This document shows, in pieces, positions 45,261 through 54,617 of a DNA stretch of 64,000 bases. Below the pieces are notes generated by a model. That model searched no databases. It was not told the DNA's origin and was given only the letters and a program-made list of their open reading frames with translations. The DNA is taken from the NCBI RefSeq assembly GCF_036206005.1, contig NZ_CP108143.1:2108001-2172000 (forward strand), given 5' to 3'. This stretch comes from Streptomyces sp. NBC_00178 (GTDB lineage Bacteria > Actinomycetota > Actinomycetes > Streptomycetales > Streptomycetaceae). Each line of letters starts with the position of its first letter. Within the stretch, counting starts at the first letter, position 1. The translations under genes and the position numbers were made by a program.

Positions 45261-45935
45261 ATGAGCTTCGACCGCAGGACCCGCGTAGAGCAGATGCGCA
45301 GTGCCGACCGTGCGCGCGACCGCCGCAACCGGGTCCTCGCCATAGGCGTGAGTGCCGTCGTCGTGGCGGGTCTGGTCGGGTTCGGGTCGTACATGGTGCT
45401 GGAGAAGTCCGAGGCCAAGGAGCGGAACGCGGAGAGCCGGGCCCAGGACTCCAAGCAGACCGAGCAGGACAGGAAGGACCTCGCCGCCGAACCGATCGCG
45501 GGCGAGAAGACGTGGGACGCGAAGAAGCTGACCCGCAACCACGTGACGACCGAGGTGACGTACCCGATGGAGCCGCCCGTCGGCGGGGACCACAATCCGG
45601 CCTGGCTGAACTGCGACGGCGTCGTATACGAGAAGGCCGTCCCGAACGTCAACGCCGTGCACGCCCTGGAGCACGGTGCGGTCTGGGTGACGCACACGGA
45701 CAAGGCGTCCGGCGCCGACGTCGGCAAGCTCGCGTCGCGCGTCAGGAGCACCCCCTATTCGCTGATGTCCCCGTACGAGGGACAGGCGGGCGCGATCATG
45801 CTCAGTGCCTGGGGCAAGCAGGTCACGGTGGACAGCGCGGACGACCCCCGGGTGGCGCGGTTCTTCGCGAAGTACGTCCAGGGCGCGCAGACGCCCGAGC
45901 CCGGGGCCCCCTGCACCGGCGGGGTCGACGGGTGA
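45261..45935 (+). CDS. DUF3105 membrane-anchored protein
   Basis: A 224-residue protein with a charged cytoplasmic N-terminus, one helix at about 32-52 (VLAIGVSAVVVAGLVGFGSY) and an extracytoplasmic DUF3105 domain. The domain blocks are YPMEPPVGGDHNPAWLNCDG, VHALEHGAVWVTH, SPYEGQAGAIMLSAWG and CTGGVDG; conserved His and Cys residues suggest a metal or redox site. The ATG at 45261 was preferred over an upstream ATG at 45159 because homologues start shortly before the helix. It overlaps the DUF305 gene by four bases (GTGA), a pair conserved in actinomycetes. Confidence 0.88.
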   Translation: MSFDRRTRVEQMRSADRARDRRNRVLAIGVSAVVVAGLVGFGSYMVLEKSEAKERNAESRAQDSKQTEQDRKDLAAEPIAGEKTWDAKKLTRNHVTTEVTYPMEPPVGGDHNPAWLNCDGVVYEKAVPNVNAVHALEHGAVWVTHTDKASGADVGKLASRVRSTPYSLMSPYEGQAGAIMLSAWGKQVTVDSADDPRVARFFAKYVQGAQTPEPGAPCTGGVDG

Positions 45936-46687
45936 GCCCCTGGCGCACCGGCCGCGTCCGGTGGGCGGCGGGCTCCGCCGTGTGTCTGGCCCTGCTGTTC
46001 GCCGGTGCGGCGACGGTCGCCTCCGCGCGGGACGACGGGTCCGCGCCCTCACCCCGTACGCCCGCCGCCGACTCGGCGGACGCGGGCTTCGCCCGGGACA
46101 TGGCCGTGCACCACCAGCAGGCCGTGGAGATGTCCTTCATCGTCCGGGACGTGACCGCCGACGAGGACGTACGGCGTCTCGCGTACGACATCGCCAACAC
46201 GCAGGCCAACCAGCGGGGCATGCTGCTGGGCTGGCTGGACCTGTGGGAGCTGCCCAAGACGGCCCCGGACGGCGCGCCCCCGATGGCCTGGATGTCCGGC
46301 GCCGGTGGACACGGCGGCCCCGGGCACGGGAGCGGTGGACACGGGGGTGACGGCCACGACACTGCGGGCATGGACGGCATGCACGGCATGGAGGACGCGG
46401 AAGGCACCGCCGGTACGGACCGCGACGGGGCGCTGATGCCCGGGATGGCGACCCGGACCGAGCTGAAGCGGCTGGGCGGGTCCGACGGGCGGAAGGCCGA
46501 GATCCTCTTCCTGCAGCTGATGACCGACCACCACAAGGGGGGCGTCGCCATGGCCGAGGGCTGTGCCGAGCGGTGCACGGTCCCGGCGGAGAAGCGGCTC
46601 GCCCGGGGCATGGTGGAGGCGCAGCGGTCCGAACTGGATCTGATGGCGGACATGCTCGCCGAGCGCGGGGCCGCGCCCCGCGGGTGA
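45932..46687 (+). CDS. DUF305 secreted protein
   Basis: A 251-residue exported four-helix protein of the DUF305 (ferritin-like) family. A signal or anchor helix lies at about 10-29. The two hallmark blocks are FARDMAVHHQQAVEMS and LMTDHHKGGVAMAEG, both rich in His and Met and likely metal-binding. Between them is an unusual Gly/His/Met-rich insert (about 120-160, with GGHGGPGHGSGGHGG and MDGMHGME), also suited to copper. The start is GTG at 45932, coupled to the DUF3105 stop. A multicopper oxidase is encoded 800 bases downstream. Confidence 0.88.
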   Translation: MSPWRTGRVRWAAGSAVCLALLFAGAATVASARDDGSAPSPRTPAADSADAGFARDMAVHHQQAVEMSFIVRDVTADEDVRRLAYDIANTQANQRGMLLGWLDLWELPKTAPDGAPPMAWMSGAGGHGGPGHGSGGHGGDGHDTAGMDGMHGMEDAEGTAGTDRDGALMPGMATRTELKRLGGSDGRKAEILFLQLMTDHHKGGVAMAEGCAERCTVPAEKRLARGMVEAQRSELDLMADMLAERGAAPRG

Positions 46688-46955
46688 CTCCCGTGGTTTT
46701 GGACCGGAGGCCCGTGAGGTACGGACCCGTGCGGCCCGGACCGCCGGCGGCCCGTGGAGGACTCCGCACCGCCGGCCCCGGGTGCCACGAGGGCGGGGGC
46801 GCCACGAGGCCGGGGCTGCCCGGGGCCCGTGCCCGTATCCGTGGCGTACACCCGCGCGGGTGATCCGCCAGCGGTCGCGGGCGCCGGGCGGGCCCACCAC
46901 AATGGTGGTGGCTCGGGGTCGTACGGCATGCCCACCGGCACGCGGGAGGAATCAC

Positions 46956-47381
46956 ATGACCACCGCCAAGGACATCATGAGCAGCGGGACCCACTGGATC
47001 CCCGCCCACGAGACGCTCGACCGCGCGGCACAGATGATGCGTGACCACGACGTCGGCGCCCTGCCCGTCTCCGCCAACGGGGAGCAGGACAGGATGGTCG
47101 GGATCATCACCGACCGCGACATCGTGACCAAGTGCGTGGCGTCGGGGCACGACCCGGCGCAGGTGACGGCGGCCGAGCTCTGCGACGGCACGCCCCGCTG
47201 GATCGACGCGGGCGCCGGTGTCGAGGCCGTGCTCGACGAGATGCAGAGCCACCGTATCCGCCGGCTCCCGGTCATCGAGGGCAAGAAGCTCATCGGGATG
47301 ATCAGCGAGGCCGATCTGGCCCGGCACCTCTCCGACGAGCAGGTCGCCGGCTGGGCCGAGAAGGTCTACGCCGGCTCCTGA
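46956..47381 (+). CDS. CBS-domain pair protein
   Basis: A 141-residue stand-alone protein made of two CBS motifs: TAKDIMSSGTHWIPAHETLD to ITDRDIVTKCVA, and VTAAELCDGTPRWI to GMISEADLARHL. Such Bateman modules bind adenosine nucleotides and regulate partners. Related Streptomyces proteins are often encoded near stress or dormancy genes. GGGAGGA lies six bases before the ATG. It is followed by a strong hairpin at 47398-47438. No enzyme domain is fused. Confidence 0.9.
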   Translation: MTTAKDIMSSGTHWIPAHETLDRAAQMMRDHDVGALPVSANGEQDRMVGIITDRDIVTKCVASGHDPAQVTAAELCDGTPRWIDAGAGVEAVLDEMQSHRIRRLPVIEGKKLIGMISEADLARHLSDEQVAGWAEKVYAGS

Positions 47382-47397
47382 GGTCCCCGCCGCGTCC

Positions 47398-47438
47398 CGG
47401 CCCGGTCTCCCCCGCCTCCGCGGGGGTCCCGGGCCGGT
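47398..47438. terminator. Hairpin terminator after the CBS gene
   Basis: Nested arms CCGGCCCGG/CCGGGCCGG and CCCCCGC/GCGGGGG around a four-base loop, 17 bases past the stop. Confidence 0.8.
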
Positions 47439-47487
47439 CGGGTGTCGGGGCGCCCTCCGTATACCCGACGAGGGTACGGTGCGCAAT

Positions 47488-49056
47488 ATGTCTGAAATGC
47501 CCAGTCGTCGCGCCGTACTCGGCTCCAGCCTCGCCCTGGCGGGCACGGCGGCCCTCACCACCCGGTCCCACGCCGCCCCGCGCCGCGCCCCCTCGCCCGC
47601 GCGGGCCGCCGCCGACACCTACGTCGCCCCCGACGGCCCGGAGGTCGCGGCCGCCGAGGCCAAGCGCGGCACCGGCCCGCTGCGGAAGGTCTCCCTCACC
47701 GCCGGCGCCTCCAGCCTGGAGCTGGGCGACGGCCTCACCGTCCCCACCTGGTCCTACGGCGACCGGCTGCCCGGCCAGGCCGTCCGGGTCACCGCGGGCG
47801 ACCACCTCGAACTCACCCTCGCCAACCGCCTGACCCAGTCGACCTCGATGCACTGGCACGGTCTCGCGCTGCGCAACGACATGGACGGCGTCCCGGGCCT
47901 GACGCAGAAGGCGATCGAGCCCGGCGCCGACTTCACCTACCGCTTCGCGGTCTCCCAGCCGGGTACGCACTGGATCCACCCGCATTCGGGCGTCCAGCTC
48001 GACCGCGGGCTGTACGCGCCCCTCATCGTCGAGGACCCGAAGGAACCCCTCGCCTACGACAAGGAGTGGGTGGTCGTCCTCGACGACTGGCTCGACGGGG
48101 TGGAGGGCTCCACCCCCGACGCGGTCCTCGACGAGCTCACCAAGGGCCGGGGCAGCAGCCACGACGCCACGGCCCACACGGCGAAGGCGCGCCGCGGACG
48201 CAGGGCCGCCGACGGGGACGCCCCCTCGCGGCTCATGGTGGGCGCGAGCAGCGACCTGCTCGGCGGCCACGCCGGCGACGTCGCGTACCCGCACTACCTC
48301 GTCAACGGCCGCCGGGCGAACGCCCCTTCGGTCTTCGAGGCCAAGCCCGGGGACCGCATCCGGCTGCGCGTCATCAACGCGGGCGGGGACACGGCGTTCC
48401 GGCTGGCGCTCGGGGGCCACCGGATGACCGTGACGCACACGGACGGCTTCCCCGTGCAGCACACCGAGACCGACGCCCTGCTGCTGGCGATGGGCGAGCG
48501 GTACGACGTGCTGGTGACCGCCGGGGACGGGGTCTTCCCGCTCACCGCGCTCGCCGAGGGCAAGGACGCGCAGGCGCTGGCCGTGCTCAGGACGGCGTCG
48601 GGCGAGATCCCGCCCGCCGACGCCCGGCCCTCCGAGCTGGACGGCGAACTCGTCACCGCCGACCGGCTGGTGGCGGACGAGTCGGTGGCCCTGGCGGACC
48701 GCGAGCCCGACCGGACCGTGCGCATGACGCTGACGGGCTCCATGGACGCGTACGACTGGGGCTTCGACGGCAAGCCCTACGCCCCGACGGCGCGGCAGCC
48801 CGTGAAGGCCGGGGAGCGCGTGCGGCTGGTCTTCACCAACCGCACCTCGATGTGGCACCCGATCCATCTGCACGGCCACACGTTCGCGCTGGCGGGTACG
48901 GCCCTCGGCGCCCGCAAGGACACCGCGGCGGTCCTGCCCGGCCGGTCGCTGACGGTGGACCTGGACGCCGACAACCCCGGCCTGTGGATGCTGCACTGCC
49001 ACAACGTGTACCACGCGGAGGCGGGCATGATGACGGTGCTCGGCTACCTCCGCTGA
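47488..49056 (+). CDS. Secreted multicopper oxidase
   Basis: A 522-residue multicopper oxidase (laccase/CueO/bilirubin-oxidase type), exported by the Tat pathway as judged from SRRAVLGSSLALAG near the start. All copper motifs are present: HWHG at 122-125, HWIHPH at 161-166, HPIHLHGH from about residue 457 and HCHNVYH at 503-509, giving type 1, 2 and 3 sites. Its role may be copper detoxification, Mn/Fe oxidation or phenol oxidation. The ATG at 47488 is used; a GTG at 47479 is in frame. It starts a transcript of its own after the CBS terminator. Confidence 0.94.
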   Translation: MSEMPSRRAVLGSSLALAGTAALTTRSHAAPRRAPSPARAAADTYVAPDGPEVAAAEAKRGTGPLRKVSLTAGASSLELGDGLTVPTWSYGDRLPGQAVRVTAGDHLELTLANRLTQSTSMHWHGLALRNDMDGVPGLTQKAIEPGADFTYRFAVSQPGTHWIHPHSGVQLDRGLYAPLIVEDPKEPLAYDKEWVVVLDDWLDGVEGSTPDAVLDELTKGRGSSHDATAHTAKARRGRRAADGDAPSRLMVGASSDLLGGHAGDVAYPHYLVNGRRANAPSVFEAKPGDRIRLRVINAGGDTAFRLALGGHRMTVTHTDGFPVQHTETDALLLAMGERYDVLVTAGDGVFPLTALAEGKDAQALAVLRTASGEIPPADARPSELDGELVTADRLVADESVALADREPDRTVRMTLTGSMDAYDWGFDGKPYAPTARQPVKAGERVRLVFTNRTSMWHPIHLHGHTFALAGTALGARKDTAAVLPGRSLTVDLDADNPGLWMLHCHNVYHAEAGMMTVLGYLR

Positions 49057-49146
49057 GCACCGTGCGACGGCGTCCCCGCGCGGGACGGGCCCGGTGGACG
49101 GCGGCTCGCCAGGACATCGCGTCAGTCAGACGATTACACTGGTTCC

Positions 49147-50901
49147 GTGCCTCAACTACGTCTCGCACTGAACCAGATCGACGCGACCGTCGGTGACATC
49201 TCCGGCAACTGCGAGTCGATCGTCCACTGGACCCGGCACGCCGCCGAGCAGGGCGCCCACCTCGTGGCGTTCCCCGAGATGGTGCTGACCGGCTACCCCG
49301 TCGAGGACCTGGCCCTGCGCTCGTCCTTCGTCGAGGCGTCACGGGAGGCGCTGCGCGCGCTCGCCTCCCGCCTCGCCGCCGAGGGCTTCGGCGAACTGCC
49401 GGTCGTCGTCGGCTACCTGGACCGCTCGGAGCACACCGCGGTGCGGTACGGGCAGCCCGCGGGGTCCCCGCGCAACGCCGCCGCGGTGCTGCACCGCGGC
49501 GGGGTCGCGCTGAACTTCGCCAAGCACCACCTGCCCAACTACGGCGTGTTCGACGAGTTCCGGTACTTCGTGCCCGGCGACTCGATGCCCGTGGTGCGGG
49601 TCCACGGCATCGACGTGGCCCTGGCGATCTGCGAGGACCTCTGGCAGGACGGCGGGCGCGTCCCGGCCGCGCGCGCGGCCGGTGCCGGACTGCTGCTGTC
49701 CGTCAACGCCTCGCCGTACGAGCGGGACAAGGACGACACGCGGCTCGAACTGGTCCGCAGGCGCGCCCGGGAGGCGGGCTGCACGACGGCGTACCTCGCG
49801 ATGATCGGCGGCCAGGACGAACTGGTCTTCGACGGCGACTCGATCGTCGTCGACAAGGACGGCGAAGTCATCGCCCGGGCACCCCAGTTCGCCGAGGGGA
49901 GCGTGATCCTGGACCTGGACCTGCCGGCCGCGTCGGCCGTGGCGCCGTCGGGCACGGTCGACGACGGGCTGCGGATCGACCACGTGGTGCTGAGCGAAGA
50001 GCCGCTCCCCGCCTACGAGCCCGAGCTGACGGGCGGCTGTGCGGAGCGGCTGGACGACGACGAGGAGCTGTACTCGGCCCTGGTGGTGGGGCTGCGCGCG
50101 TACGCCGCGAAGAACGGCTTCAGCAGCGCGCTGATCGGGCTCTCCGGCGGCATCGACTCGGCACTGGTCGCCGCGATCGCCTGCGACGCGCTCGGCGCCG
50201 CGCACGTGTACGGCGTCTCGATGCCGTCGAAGTACTCCTCGGAGCACTCCAGGGGAGACGCCGCCGAACTGGCCCGGCGCACGGGGCTGAACTTCCGCAC
50301 CGTACCGATCGAGCCGATGTTCGACGCCTACATGGGCTCGCTGGCCCTCACGGGGCTGGCCGAGGAGAACCTGCAGTCCCGGCTGCGCGGCACGATGCTG
50401 ATGGCCCTGTCGAACCAGGAGGGCCAGATGGTGCTGGCCCCGGGGAACAAGTCCGAGCTGGCGGTGGGTTACTCCACCCTGTACGGGGACTCGGTCGGCG
50501 CCTACGGGCCGATCAAGGACGTGTACAAGACCTCGGTCTTCCGCCTGGCGAGGTGGCGCAACCGGGCCGCCGAGGAGCGCGGGCAGGTCCCGCCGATCCC
50601 GGAGGCGTCGATCACCAAGCCGCCGAGCGCCGAACTGCGCCCGGGCCAGGTGGACACGGACTCGCTGCCCGACTACGACGTGCTGGACCGGATCCTGGAG
50701 ATGTACGTCGACCGGGACCAGGGCAGGGACGCCATCGTGGCGGCCGGCTTCGACGACGCCCTGGTGACGAAGACGCTGCGGATGGTGGACACGGCCGAGT
50801 ACAAGCGCCGGCAGTACCCGCCGGGCACGAAGATCTCGCCGAAGGGCTTCGGCAAGGACCGCAGGCTCCCGATCACCAACCAGTGGCGCGAGTCGACCTG
50901 A
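49147..50901 (+). CDS. nadE: Glutamine-dependent NAD+ synthase NadE
   Basis: A 584-residue two-domain enzyme that amidates nicotinic-acid adenine dinucleotide using glutamine. The N-terminal carbon-nitrogen hydrolase domain has its triad: Glu44 in AFPEMVLTGYP, Lys126 in NFAKHHLPNYG and Cys162 in ALAICEDLW. The C-terminal synthetase domain has the PP-loop SGGIDSAL (about 333-340), VLAPGNKSELAVGYSTLYGD and the LPDYDVLD region. The start is GTG at 49147. A loopless palindrome follows at 50974-51001. Confidence 0.97.
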   Translation: MPQLRLALNQIDATVGDISGNCESIVHWTRHAAEQGAHLVAFPEMVLTGYPVEDLALRSSFVEASREALRALASRLAAEGFGELPVVVGYLDRSEHTAVRYGQPAGSPRNAAAVLHRGGVALNFAKHHLPNYGVFDEFRYFVPGDSMPVVRVHGIDVALAICEDLWQDGGRVPAARAAGAGLLLSVNASPYERDKDDTRLELVRRRAREAGCTTAYLAMIGGQDELVFDGDSIVVDKDGEVIARAPQFAEGSVILDLDLPAASAVAPSGTVDDGLRIDHVVLSEEPLPAYEPELTGGCAERLDDDEELYSALVVGLRAYAAKNGFSSALIGLSGGIDSALVAAIACDALGAAHVYGVSMPSKYSSEHSRGDAAELARRTGLNFRTVPIEPMFDAYMGSLALTGLAEENLQSRLRGTMLMALSNQEGQMVLAPGNKSELAVGYSTLYGDSVGAYGPIKDVYKTSVFRLARWRNRAAEERGQVPPIPEASITKPPSAELRPGQVDTDSLPDYDVLDRILEMYVDRDQGRDAIVAAGFDDALVTKTLRMVDTAEYKRRQYPPGTKISPKGFGKDRRLPITNQWREST

Positions 50902-50973
50902 CGCGGCCGCGCCCCAGGGGGAGTTGCGACCCGGGGGCGCACCGTGGCGGCGCCTCCGCGGCCCGGACGCCGA

Positions 50974-51001
50974 CGGGTCCGCGCACCGGTGCGCGGACCC
51001 G
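50974..51001. terminator. Terminator between nadE and the MFS gene
   Basis: Perfect 28-base palindrome, arms CGGGTCCGCGCACC and GGTGCGCGGACCCG, between two convergent genes. Confidence 0.8.
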
Positions 51002-51023
51002 CGGGCGGTGGGAAGGGCGCGGC

Positions 51024-52262
51024 TCAGGACGCGGAGGAGCGTGCTCCCGCCTGCTCCCGCACCGGGGACTCCCCCGCCTCACCGGCGAAGGCGCCGGAGG
51101 CGACCACGCGGGACGCGCCGGGGGCGCGGTCCAGGAAGCCGGCCGTGGCCGCGATCCCCAGCCCGGCGACCGCCAGGACGGCACCGACGAAGGCCGGCGA
51201 CGTCCAGCCCCAGCCCGCCGCGATGGCCACACCGCCGAGCCAGGCCCCGCCCGCGTTGGCGAGGTTGAAGGCCGAGTGGTTGGAGGCGGAGGCGAGCGTG
51301 GGCGCGTCCTTGGCCTTGTTCATCACGAGCATCTGCAGCGGCGTGGTGGTCATGAAGCCGATGCCGCCGAGCAGCACCACCATGACCAGCGCCGCCCACC
51401 GCACGTGGACCGTGAAGGGGAAGACGACGAGGACGACGGCGAGGGCGGCCAGCGAGCCGTAGAGGGTGGGGCGCAGCGCCCTGTCGGTCAGCGGCCCGGC
51501 CGCGAGGGCGCCCAGGGTCATCCCGATGCCGAAGAGCGCGAGCACCAGCGTGACCGAGGACTCGCCGAAGCCCATCGCCTCGGTCGTCATCGAGGAGAGG
51601 TAGGAGTACACGGCGAAGACACCCGCGAAGCCGAGGACCGCGGTGAGCAGGCCGAGCAGCACCTGCCGGTCGCCCAGGGCCCTGAGCTCCCGGCGGACGT
51701 TCTGGTGCGCCTCGACGGGGATCTGCGGGACGAGGCGGGCGAGCGCCGCCATGGCGGCGAGGCCGATGACCGCGACGACCAGGAAGGTGGCGCGCCAGCC
51801 GAGGTGCTGTCCCAGCAGGGTCGCGGCGGGGACACCGATGATGTTGGCGACGGTGAGCCCGAGGAACATCGTGGCGACCGCGCGCGCCTGCCGCCCGTCC
51901 GGCACGAGGCGGGCGGCGACGACGGCACCGACACCGAAGAAGGCGCCGTGCGGCAGCCCCGCCAGGAACCGGCCGGCCATGAGCCAGCCGAAGCCGGGCG
52001 CGAAGGCGGAGGCGGCGTTGCCGACGGTGAAGACGGCCATCAGCAGCAGGAGCATCCGCTTGCGCGGGATGCGGGAGCCGAGACCGGTGAGCAGCGGGGC
52101 ACCGAGGACGACGCCGATCGCGTACGCCGAGACGAGATAGCCGGCGGTGGGGACGGACGTTCCCAGATCGTCCGCGACGTTGGGCAGCAGGCCCATCATC
52201 ACGAACTCGGTGGTGCCGATGCCGAAGGCGCTCACAGCGAGGGCGAGCAGGGCCAGGGGCAT
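51024..52262 (-). CDS. MFS transporter (DHA1, arabinose-efflux-like)
   Basis: A 412-residue 12-helix major-facilitator exporter. Opens with LALAVSAFGIGTTEFVMMGL, a hallmark of the AraJ/YdhP-type drug-efflux group, and has the loop 2-3 motif GSRIPRKRMLLLLM. A hydrophilic C-terminal tail follows the last helix. The ATG at 52262 has GAAAGG eight bases upstream. A GACGGG-8-CCCGTC inverted repeat lies about 90 bases before the start and may be its operator. The substrate is unknown. It is convergent with nadE. Confidence 0.9.
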   Translation of the reverse strand: MPLALLALAVSAFGIGTTEFVMMGLLPNVADDLGTSVPTAGYLVSAYAIGVVLGAPLLTGLGSRIPRKRMLLLLMAVFTVGNAASAFAPGFGWLMAGRFLAGLPHGAFFGVGAVVAARLVPDGRQARAVATMFLGLTVANIIGVPAATLLGQHLGWRATFLVVAVIGLAAMAALARLVPQIPVEAHQNVRRELRALGDRQVLLGLLTAVLGFAGVFAVYSYLSSMTTEAMGFGESSVTLVLALFGIGMTLGALAAGPLTDRALRPTLYGSLAALAVVLVVFPFTVHVRWAALVMVVLLGGIGFMTTTPLQMLVMNKAKDAPTLASASNHSAFNLANAGGAWLGGVAIAAGWGWTSPAFVGAVLAVAGLGIAATAGFLDRAPGASRVVASGAFAGEAGESPVREQAGARSSAS

Positions 52263-52348
52263 GGTGGGGACCTTTCGGGCGTGGCCACCCGGCCCGTGCG
52301 GGGCGGGAGGCGGCGGTGTGCTGGCGGGAGCGTCGGCTTCGTTGCCGG

Positions 52349-52368
52349 GACGGGTTATGTATCCCGTC
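52349..52368. promoter_or_regulatory. Inverted repeat upstream of the MFS gene
   Basis: Perfect arms GACGGG and CCCGTC around TTATGTAT, an AT-rich centre unusual here. Candidate operator or promoter-overlapping site for the MFS gene. Confidence 0.35.
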
Positions 52369-52566
52369 GGAACAAAGTCTCTCAGACGTTTTATGCCCGG
52401 AGGTGAACGAGCCGTTGCGCCGAGGTGTGATGTGGGCATCACTCGGCGGGGCCGCGCACGACCGTACCGGGCGAAACCAGCCCGCGCACCCGCCCGCAGG
52501 CACCCCTGACCCCCGCCGGAGGAGGTTCCCCACCACCCGGCTCCCTTGCGCGCAGGGTCAGTTGGG
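52369..52566. other. Gap between the MFS promoter and the next terminator
   Basis: No gene seen. It includes a less GC-rich patch (AACAAAGTCTCTCAGACG at 52371-52388) with a short GTCT-3-AGAC repeat, which may hold the -35/-10 of the MFS gene, then normal GC-rich sequence. Confidence 0.4.
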
Positions 52567-52595
52567 CCGCGGGCTCCGCGTTCCGGAGCCCGCGG
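52567..52595. terminator. Terminator of the endonuclease/phosphatase gene
   Basis: Arms CCGCGGGCTCCG and CGGAGCCCGCGG around a five-base loop, downstream of the minus-strand stop at 52631. Confidence 0.75.
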
Positions 52596-52630
52596 GCCGG
52601 CGGATCCGACGCGCCGTCAGGGCGCGGCAC

Positions 52631-53653
52631 TCACAGTTCGACGCGTGCGGCGATCGGGAGGTGGTCGCTGGCCGTGGCGGGCAGGGACCAGGAGGCGAGC
52701 GGTTCGACGCCCCTGACCATGATCTGGTCGATCCGCGCCATCGGGAAGGACGCCGGCCAGCTGAAGCCGAAGCCGTCACCGGCGGCGCCCTGCGTGGAGC
52801 GCATCTGGGAGGTGACCGCGTGCAGCGAGCGGTCGTTCATCGTGCCGTTCAGGTCACCGAGCAGGACGACCCGCTCCACCGGTTCGTGGGCGATCGCCTC
52901 GCCGAGCGCGTCCGCGCTGTTGTCGCGCTGGTTGGCCGTGAAGCCCGCGTTCAGCTTGACCCGCACGGACGGCAGGTGGGCGACGTACACCTTCACGGGG
53001 CCCTCGGGGGTGGCGACCGTGGCGCGCATGGCGCGGGTCCACCCCAGCTTGATGTCGACGGGCCTGGAGTCCGACACGGGGTACTTGCTCCACAGTCCGA
53101 CGGTGCCCTGCACGGAGTGGTGCGGGTAGCGCTCGGCGAGCGCGTCCTCGTAGGCCGACACCTTCCCGGTGGGCAGTTCCTGCAGGGCGACGACGTCCGC
53201 GCCCGAGCCGGCGACCTCCCGGGCGGTTCCCGCGGGATCGGGATTGCCCGCGTTGACGTTGTGCGTCGCGACGGTGAGTTCGCCGCCGTCGCCCGACTTG
53301 TCGCTGAACAGCAGGCCGCCGAAGAGGTTGAGCCAGACCGCGACGGGCAGGACCAGCGCGATCACCGCCGTCGCCGAGCGCCGGAGCAGGCCGAGCGCCA
53401 GCAGTACCGGCACCAGGAGGCCGAACCAGGGCAGGAACGTCTCGGTGAGGCTGCCGAGGTTGCCGATGGTGTTGGGGATGTCGGCGTGCAGGATCAGCAC
53501 GAGGGTCAGGGCGACCGAGCAGAGCGCGAGGATGATGCCGCGCCGCCAGATGCCCCGGTCGGAGGCGAGTTTGCGGCGCCAGGCCCCGAATCGGGAACCC
53601 GGCCGCGCGCCCGCGCCGGTGCTCTCGGTGTCCGCCTCGTACGCCTGCACCAT
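52631..53653 (-). CDS. Membrane-anchored endonuclease/exonuclease/phosphatase family protein
   Basis: A 340-residue protein with a basic N-terminus, three helices (about 38-56, 66-83 and 88-105) and an extracytoplasmic EEP domain. Catalytic blocks: LTVATHNVNAGNPDP, ADVVALQELP (metal-binding Glu), VVLLGDLNGTMNDRSL (Asp/Asn pair), ARIDQIMVRG and ATASDHLPIAARV (His base). The substrate may be a nucleotide, a nucleic acid or a phospholipid head group. The ATG at 53653 follows GAGGA; longer in-frame starts at 53668 (GTG) and 53698 exist. Not part of an obvious operon. Confidence 0.88.
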   Translation of the reverse strand: MVQAYEADTESTGAGARPGSRFGAWRRKLASDRGIWRRGIILALCSVALTLVLILHADIPNTIGNLGSLTETFLPWFGLLVPVLLALGLLRRSATAVIALVLPVAVWLNLFGGLLFSDKSGDGGELTVATHNVNAGNPDPAGTAREVAGSGADVVALQELPTGKVSAYEDALAERYPHHSVQGTVGLWSKYPVSDSRPVDIKLGWTRAMRATVATPEGPVKVYVAHLPSVRVKLNAGFTANQRDNSADALGEAIAHEPVERVVLLGDLNGTMNDRSLHAVTSQMRSTQGAAGDGFGFSWPASFPMARIDQIMVRGVEPLASWSLPATASDHLPIAARVEL

Positions 53654-53820
53654 CGCGCCCGTCCTCACTGCCTTGCCGTCCACATCACCGCGCCTCACGA
53701 CCCTAGGCGATGCGTGACGCCATTCGTGCCGCCCGCGGCGGCCGTTCTGCGATCAGGACGACCGGGACGGCGTGACGGGTTCCGGCCGGCGTCGCGTTCG
53801 TCCGTCTTGTGACGAGACGA

Positions 53821-54525
53821 TCACATCGCGGACGCCGCCGTTCCGGCGGCCGTGACGTGCGGATCCGCCGGCCGGGGCGCGAGCCCCTGGAGCAGGACCA
53901 GGATGATGCGGTCCGCGAGGTCCTCCGGCAGGGGTGCCTCGGGCCGGTGGACGGTGCGTACGAGCATGGGACCGAGGAACAGGTCGTCCATGAAGTCCAC
54001 GTCGAGGTCGTCGCGGAGTTCCCCCGCGTCCACGGCGCGTCGCACGGCGGCCACCATGGCGGCGCGGCGGGGCGCGATGACGGTGCTCTGGTACTCGGTC
54101 CACAGCCGGGGGTGCTTCTTCATCTGCACGAACACGTTGTGCAGGAGGGTCGAGGAGCGCTGGGCGAGGCCGCGCGTCCGCATGGATTCCAGCAGGACGC
54201 GCAGGTCGTCGAGGCCCGCGGTGCCCGAGACGGTGGGTTCGGCGGGCTCGATGTCGCGCAGGACGTCGACGAAGATCTCCTCCTTGCCGCTCCACCGCCG
54301 GTAGATGGTGGCCTTGCCGACGCCGGCGGTGCGGGCGATCCGCTCGATGGACAGGCCGTCGAGCGTCTCGCCCGCCTCCAGGAGTCCGACGACGGCGTCG
54401 AGGATGGCGCGCTCCACGGCCGCGCTGCGGGGCCGGCCGCGGCGTGGCTCCGGGCCGGGGGCGGCCGGGTCGTGGGGCCCGTCCCGCTCCGGTTCGTCCC
54501 CCGGGTTCTGTGCCGCCTGCCGCAC
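53821..54525 (-). CDS. TetR-family repressor of the adjacent MFS exporter
   Basis: A 234-residue TetR repressor. After a disordered Pro/Gly/Glu-rich start (about 1-33) comes the HTH: AILDAVVGLLEAG, then LSIERIARTAGVGKATIYRRW and SGKEEIFVDVL. The C-terminal helical domain resembles TetR_C_33-type regulators. The start GTG at 54525 has GAGAGG about eight bases upstream. It lies 92 bases downstream of the DHA2 exporter on the same strand, so both are probably one transcription unit. The perfect palindrome before the exporter is the likely operator. Confidence 0.9.
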   Translation of the reverse strand: MRQAAQNPGDEPERDGPHDPAAPGPEPRRGRPRSAAVERAILDAVVGLLEAGETLDGLSIERIARTAGVGKATIYRRWSGKEEIFVDVLRDIEPAEPTVSGTAGLDDLRVLLESMRTRGLAQRSSTLLHNVFVQMKKHPRLWTEYQSTVIAPRRAAMVAAVRRAVDAGELRDDLDVDFMDDLFLGPMLVRTVHRPEAPLPEDLADRIILVLLQGLAPRPADPHVTAAGTAASAM

Positions 54526-54617
54526 GTGGGCCGCCTCTCGCTGCGCCGTTCGCTCTTCGCCGTCGTCCCGATTCTCGCCGACCGGCGGACGCGGAGCGAC
54601 CGCCGGCCGGTGGGGTA

